Positions 49,919-53,158 of a DNA stretch of 53,158 nucleotides are shown here, piece by piece. Source of the DNA: Thalassotalea sp. (GTDB taxonomy: Bacteria > Pseudomonadota > Gammaproteobacteria > Enterobacterales > Alteromonadaceae); contig JAQWHD010000067.1 in assembly GCA_029237915.1 (NCBI GenBank), forward strand, positions 1 through 53,158. The letters are read 5' to 3'. Position 1 is the first letter of the stretch, and each line of letters starts with the position of its first letter. The notes beneath the pieces are model-generated. The model saw only the letters and a program-made list of their open reading frames with translations. It did no database searches and was not told the DNA's origin. A program made the position numbers and the translations under genes.

Positions 49919-51259
49919 ATGTTAAACGTCGCTAAATTTGGTGGTACCAGTGTTGCAGATTTTGATGCAATGGTACGTTGTGCCAACATTATTAAAAGCC
50001 AACCACAAACCAAATTAGTTGCAGTATCGGCCAGCGCGGGCGTTACTAATCACTTAGTTACTTTGTCTCAAAAAGTATTATCTGAGCAAGAGCAAAGTGA
50101 GATCGTCGAAAGTATTCGAAAAATTCAATACAACATCACTAAAAATCTTGACTGTGAAGCCGAGCTTAACAGTATTGTTGATGGTGTGTTAGCTGACTTA
50201 AGCGATTTAGCTAAGCAACAAAATACCTTACAAACAGCTAAAACCGGTGATGCTATTCTAGCTTGCGGTGAACAAATGAGTTCACAAATATTTGCTCGTG
50301 TTCTGCAAACTGTAAACGTTAATGGCTTATGTTTTGATGTACGCCGAGTGATGAAAACAAACAGCTTATACGGTAAAGCCGTGGTTGATTTAGAGCAGTT
50401 ATCTAGCCAATGCCAAACGGAGCTTCTGCCATTATTAGCAGACCATGTTGTAGTTACTCAAGGCTTTATCGGTCAAGATGGCTTAGGTTACACTACAACT
50501 CTTGGCCGTGGCGGCTCAGATTACTCTGCTGCATTACTTGCCGAAGCTACCAATGCATCAGGACTAGCGATATGGACTGATGTGGTTGGTATATTTACCA
50601 CAGACCCGCGTATTGCGAGTTCGGCACGTGCTATTCCTGAAATTAGCTTTGGCGAAGCTGCTGAAATGGCAACTTTCGGCGCTAAAATATTACATCCTGC
50701 GACTTTAATTCCTGCAATGCGCAGCGATATTCCAGTCTTTGTCGGTTCAAGCCGAGAGCCTGAAGCAGGTGGCACACAAATTATGCAAGAAGTGCAGTCA
50801 AAGCCAACATATAGAGCCATCGCACTTCGCCGTGAACAAACTTTGGTAACGGTTAAAAGCCCAGCGATGTTACATGCCAGCGGTTTCTTAGCACAAGTAT
50901 TTTCTATTCTTGCTAAACACGAGCTTAGTGTTGATTTGATCACCACCTCTGAAATATCGGTAGCATTAACCTTTGATAATCCATTAGGTTCAACGCAAGC
51001 ACTTATTACCCAAAACGTTGTTGAAGAGTTAGAGCAGCTTTGTGAAGTGAGCGTTGAGCACGGTTTAAATTTAGTTGCTGTGGTTGGTAATAAGCTAAAT
51101 GCCACTACCGGTTTAGGCAGTAATATTTTTGATAATATTTCGGATGTAAACATTCGTATGATTTGTCATGGTGCAAGTTCAAATAACTTATGTTTCTTAG
51201 TAGATGAAAAAGATGGCGATAAAGTAGTGGAAACACTGCACGATAAGCTATTTATCTAG
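49919..51259 (+). CDS. lysC: Lysine-sensitive aspartate kinase
   Basis: 446-residue aspartokinase III, first step of the aspartate pathway to lysine, threonine and methionine. Catalytic domain: VAKFGGTSVADF, GFIGQDGLGYTTTLGRGGSDYSAAL and WTDVVGIFTTDPR. Two C-terminal ACT domains (about 300-446) bind lysine for feedback inhibition, including TVKSPAMLHASGFLAQVF. Length fits E. coli LysC (449) and there is no fused homoserine dehydrogenase. Lysine thus acts twice, on the enzyme and through the riboswitch. It forms a single-gene unit ending at a terminator. Confidence 0.96.
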   Translation: MLNVAKFGGTSVADFDAMVRCANIIKSQPQTKLVAVSASAGVTNHLVTLSQKVLSEQEQSEIVESIRKIQYNITKNLDCEAELNSIVDGVLADLSDLAKQQNTLQTAKTGDAILACGEQMSSQIFARVLQTVNVNGLCFDVRRVMKTNSLYGKAVVDLEQLSSQCQTELLPLLADHVVVTQGFIGQDGLGYTTTLGRGGSDYSAALLAEATNASGLAIWTDVVGIFTTDPRIASSARAIPEISFGEAAEMATFGAKILHPATLIPAMRSDIPVFVGSSREPEAGGTQIMQEVQSKPTYRAIALRREQTLVTVKSPAMLHASGFLAQVFSILAKHELSVDLITTSEISVALTFDNPLGSTQALITQNVVEELEQLCEVSVEHGLNLVAVVGNKLNATTGLGSNIFDNISDVNIRMICHGASSNNLCFLVDEKDGDKVVETLHDKLFI

Positions 51260-51342
51260 TGTAGATATAGCAATAACAATATTGCTGGAAAGAATTTAAT
51301 CGCTAGCGTCCTCAACCGTTAGTTGTTAATAGGTAAAATTTG

Positions 51343-51375
51343 AAAGGCCACTTCGTTGAGTGGCCTTTGTTTTTT
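51343..51375. terminator. Terminator between lysC and glutathione peroxidase
   Basis: AAAGGCCACT pairs with AGTGGCCTTT around TTCGTTG-type loop, followed by GTTTTTTC on the + strand. It ends lysC; the stem can also serve the convergent gene. Confidence 0.88.
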
Positions 51376-51401
51376 CTTACTTTTATATTCTATCTAATTA
51401 A

Positions 51402-51881
51402 CTAAAGTAACTTAATGATATCTGCTGCGATTTTTTCAGGTTTATCTACGCTGCCATAGCGCTTTAACACTTTACCGTCACGGTTAATTAAAAACTTGGT
51501 AAAATTCCACTTTATCTTCTTACTACCTAAAATTCCTTTGGCCTGCTCGGTTAAATAATCAAACAGCGGCTCGGCGTGTTCACCATTAACATCGACTTTA
51601 GCAAATAAATCAAAACTTATATTAAAATTCAAATCACAAAAGCCTTTAATTTCTGCATCATCAGCTTTTTCTTGCTGACCAAATTGATTACAAGGAAATG
51701 CTAGTACCTCAAAGCCTTGTTCTTTGTGTTGCTTATATAACTCTTCTAAACCAGCATATTGCGGAGTAAATCCACAAGCGCTAGCGGTATTAACAATGAG
51801 TAGCACTTTATTTTTATAATTAAGTAAAGGCACCGACTCGCCTTTATTATTGGTGACAGTAAAATCATATAAGTTACTCAT
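51402..51881 (-). CDS. Glutathione peroxidase family protein
   Basis: 159-residue thioredoxin-fold peroxidase that reduces hydroperoxides. The active Cys36 is in NTASACGFTPQY; the Gln partner in FPCNQFGQQE and the Trp-Asn in WNFTKFLINRDGK complete the tetrad. Bacterial members (BtuE type) use thioredoxin more often than glutathione. A second Cys in the PCNQ motif is common; another is in FCDLNF, a possible resolving residue. Cytoplasmic by sequence. Monocistronic, convergent with lysC. Confidence 0.93.
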   Translation of the reverse strand: MSNLYDFTVTNNKGESVPLLNYKNKVLLIVNTASACGFTPQYAGLEELYKQHKEQGFEVLAFPCNQFGQQEKADDAEIKGFCDLNFNISFDLFAKVDVNGEHAEPLFDYLTEQAKGILGSKKIKWNFTKFLINRDGKVLKRYGSVDKPEKIAADIIKLL

Positions 51882-52004
51882 ACATATCCTTTATCAATCT
51901 AGTTAATTGTTATTTTTTTTGCTTGTCCATTACGTTAGACTAGCACTAATTACAAAATAAAAGCATTAATAGCAGTTAAATTAAATTGCTAGTAAGGAAT
52001 AAAA

Positions 52005-52871
52005 ATGACAAAAGTAGCATTTATTGGTCTTGGCGTTATGGGTTATCCTATGGCTGGGCATTTAGTTAAAGCAGGTTTTGATGTTTGTGTATATAACCGC
52101 ACAACAGCAAAAGCAGAGCAGTGGGCTAATGAATTTAGTGGCTCGTTTGCCACAACACCAAAAGCAGCATCGTTAAATGCAGACATAGTTTTTGCCTGTG
52201 TTGGTAACGACGACGATGTTAGGCAAGTAAGCTTTGCTGAAGATGGTATATTTGCTGGTTTAAAACCAGGTGCAATTTATGTAGATCACACTACAGCCTC
52301 AGCTGAGATCGCCAGAGAGCTTAACGAGTTTGCAGTTAAACAAGGTAATCATTTTATTGATGCACCTGTAAGCGGCGGCCAAGCGGGCGCTGAAAATGGC
52401 CAATTAACGGTTATGTGTGGTGGTGACGAATCTACATTCGCAACAGTACAACCTGTTATGGCGGCATACGCTAAATTTAGCCAACTGATGGGCGCTTCAG
52501 GTTTTGGTCAAATAGCAAAAATGGCAAATCAAATATGTATTGCTGGCGTAGTGCAGGGTTTAAGTGAAGCATTTAACTTTGCCCAGCGCTCAGGTCTTGA
52601 TGCCGATAAATTAGTTGAAACTATCTCAAAAGGCGCTGCAGGCTCTTGGCAAATGGAAAATCGTTACCAAACCATGTTTGCTGGCGAATACGATTTTGGC
52701 TTCGCTGTTGATTGGATGCGTAAAGATTTAGCTATAGCATTCGCAGAAGCTGCCAAGGTAGATGCCAAACTGCCTATGACAGAAATGGTTGATGGCTTCT
52801 ACGAACAAGTTCAACAAAACGGCGGTAACCGCTGGGATACATCGAGCTTGATCTCATTACTTAAGAAGTAA
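52005..52871 (+). CDS. Beta-hydroxyacid dehydrogenase (3-hydroxyisobutyrate dehydrogenase family)
   Basis: 288-residue NAD(P)-dependent oxidoreductase. The Rossmann motif is FIGLGVMGYPMAGHLVKAGF; VYNRT after strand two (Arg, Thr) suggests preference for NADP. The substrate motif is DAPVSGGQAGAENGQLTVMCGG, and the catalytic Lys is in QIAKMANQI. The all-alpha C-domain is complete (from about 165). Relatives act on tartronate semialdehyde, glyoxylate or succinic semialdehyde. No pathway neighbours fix the substrate. GTAAGGAATAAAA gives the ribosome site. Confidence 0.92.
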   Translation: MTKVAFIGLGVMGYPMAGHLVKAGFDVCVYNRTTAKAEQWANEFSGSFATTPKAASLNADIVFACVGNDDDVRQVSFAEDGIFAGLKPGAIYVDHTTASAEIARELNEFAVKQGNHFIDAPVSGGQAGAENGQLTVMCGGDESTFATVQPVMAAYAKFSQLMGASGFGQIAKMANQICIAGVVQGLSEAFNFAQRSGLDADKLVETISKGAAGSWQMENRYQTMFAGEYDFGFAVDWMRKDLAIAFAEAAKVDAKLPMTEMVDGFYEQVQQNGGNRWDTSSLISLLKK

Positions 52872-52879
52872 GATTGCGG

Positions 52880-53158
52880 CCGTCGCCACAATGACCGCTC
52901 GTGCACAACCCATCGTCGTCGAGGTGCTCAACCCATCGTCGTCGACGTGCTCAAACCTCGTCGTCGAGGTACTCAACCCTCGTCGTCCCCGTGTAGACGG
53001 GGATCCATTATCCAGTCACTAGAAAAAGCTCGTCATCCTGAATTTAGTTCAGGATCTTAATCTTTAAGATTGCGGCCGTCGCCACAATGACATCTCGTGC
53101 ACAACCCATCGTCGTCGAGGTGCTCAAACCTCGTCGTCCCCGTGCAGACGGGGATCCA
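52880..53158. repeat. Mosaic of tandem and palindromic repeats at the right edge
   Basis: After the last gene come, in order: an AAGATTGCGGCC/CACAATGAC element; units of 22-23 nt of the type CAACCCATCGTCGTCGAGG at 52906, 52929 and 52952; a CTCGTCGTCCCCGTGTAGAC palindrome ending GGATCC (52979-53006); a GTCATCCTGAA palindrome (53032-53059); then the same series again in shortened form to the window edge (53065-53158). The GGATCC palindromes are the inverse of those at 181 and 467. Confidence 0.85.

Noticed and set aside
52906-52973. CRISPR array from the 22-23-bp tandem units
   Set aside because: Units are contiguous with no unique spacers, and no cas gene is in the window.
1-53158. A defence island, prophage or secretion cluster
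   Set aside because: Apart from one toxin-antitoxin pair and a secreted nuclease, no restriction, phage, integrase, capsid or secretion genes were seen.

Overview
The window is chromosomal DNA of an AT-rich marine gammaproteobacterium, most likely Alteromonadales of the Colwellia/Thalassotalea type. The evidence is gene content and gene order: arsC(yffB)-dapE, bcp-gcvR facing bamC, mltD-gloB facing a yafS-like methyltransferase, norM facing ribE, thrS-infC-rpmI-rplT, ackA-pta near yfbV, and a lysine riboswitch before lysC. DUF2897, S46 peptidase and CPXCG proteins also fit. The genus is an inference. No prophage, complete insertion sequence, CRISPR array or rRNA was seen; there is one tRNA, tRNA-Val(GAC).

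Layout. 1-2,300: the end of a gene with an FtsZ-like C-terminal peptide, then a WYL regulator between clusters of palindromic intergenic repeats. 2,300-12,000: accessory genes (alpha/beta hydrolase, secreted S46 dipeptidyl-peptidase, secreted HNH nuclease, DUF1778-GNAT toxin-antitoxin pair, YegD-type Hsp70, cold-shock/DUF1294 protein, DUF5666 lipoprotein). 12,100-20,400: housekeeping (bcp, gcvR, bamC without dapA, the yffB-dapE-M15-DUF2897 operon, an ACT protein, yfbV, rlmA, xthA). 20,900-24,300: an RstAB-like two-component system, a YchJ protein and a SulA-like division inhibitor with two LexA boxes. 24,450-31,800: a DUF6942-like gene, ackA-pta, and fdhD with a YdeP-type molybdoenzyme. 31,900-36,400: a coiled-coil protein, tRNA-Val, norM/ribE, a CPXCG gene with duplicated 3' ends, and a START protein. 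36,500-41,300: the thrS translation operon and purC. 41,450-49,400: mltD, gloB, methyltransferase, FGGY kinase, ybgI, cytochrome b561, yceI, elyC. 49,670-52,870: riboswitch-lysC, glutathione peroxidase and a beta-hydroxyacid dehydrogenase. The window ends in the same repeat family with which it began.

How it fits together. The strongest regulatory readings are the two LexA boxes at the SulA-like gene, a promoter-embedded operator in the toxin-antitoxin pair, an RstA-box-like site in a TGTAA-rich region before the response regulator, an inverted pair of consensus DnaA boxes upstream of yfbV, the AUU start of infC, and the lysine riboswitch. Convergent gene pairs are usually separated by strong, often two-sided terminator hairpins. 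Modular palindromic repeats occupy several gene ends.
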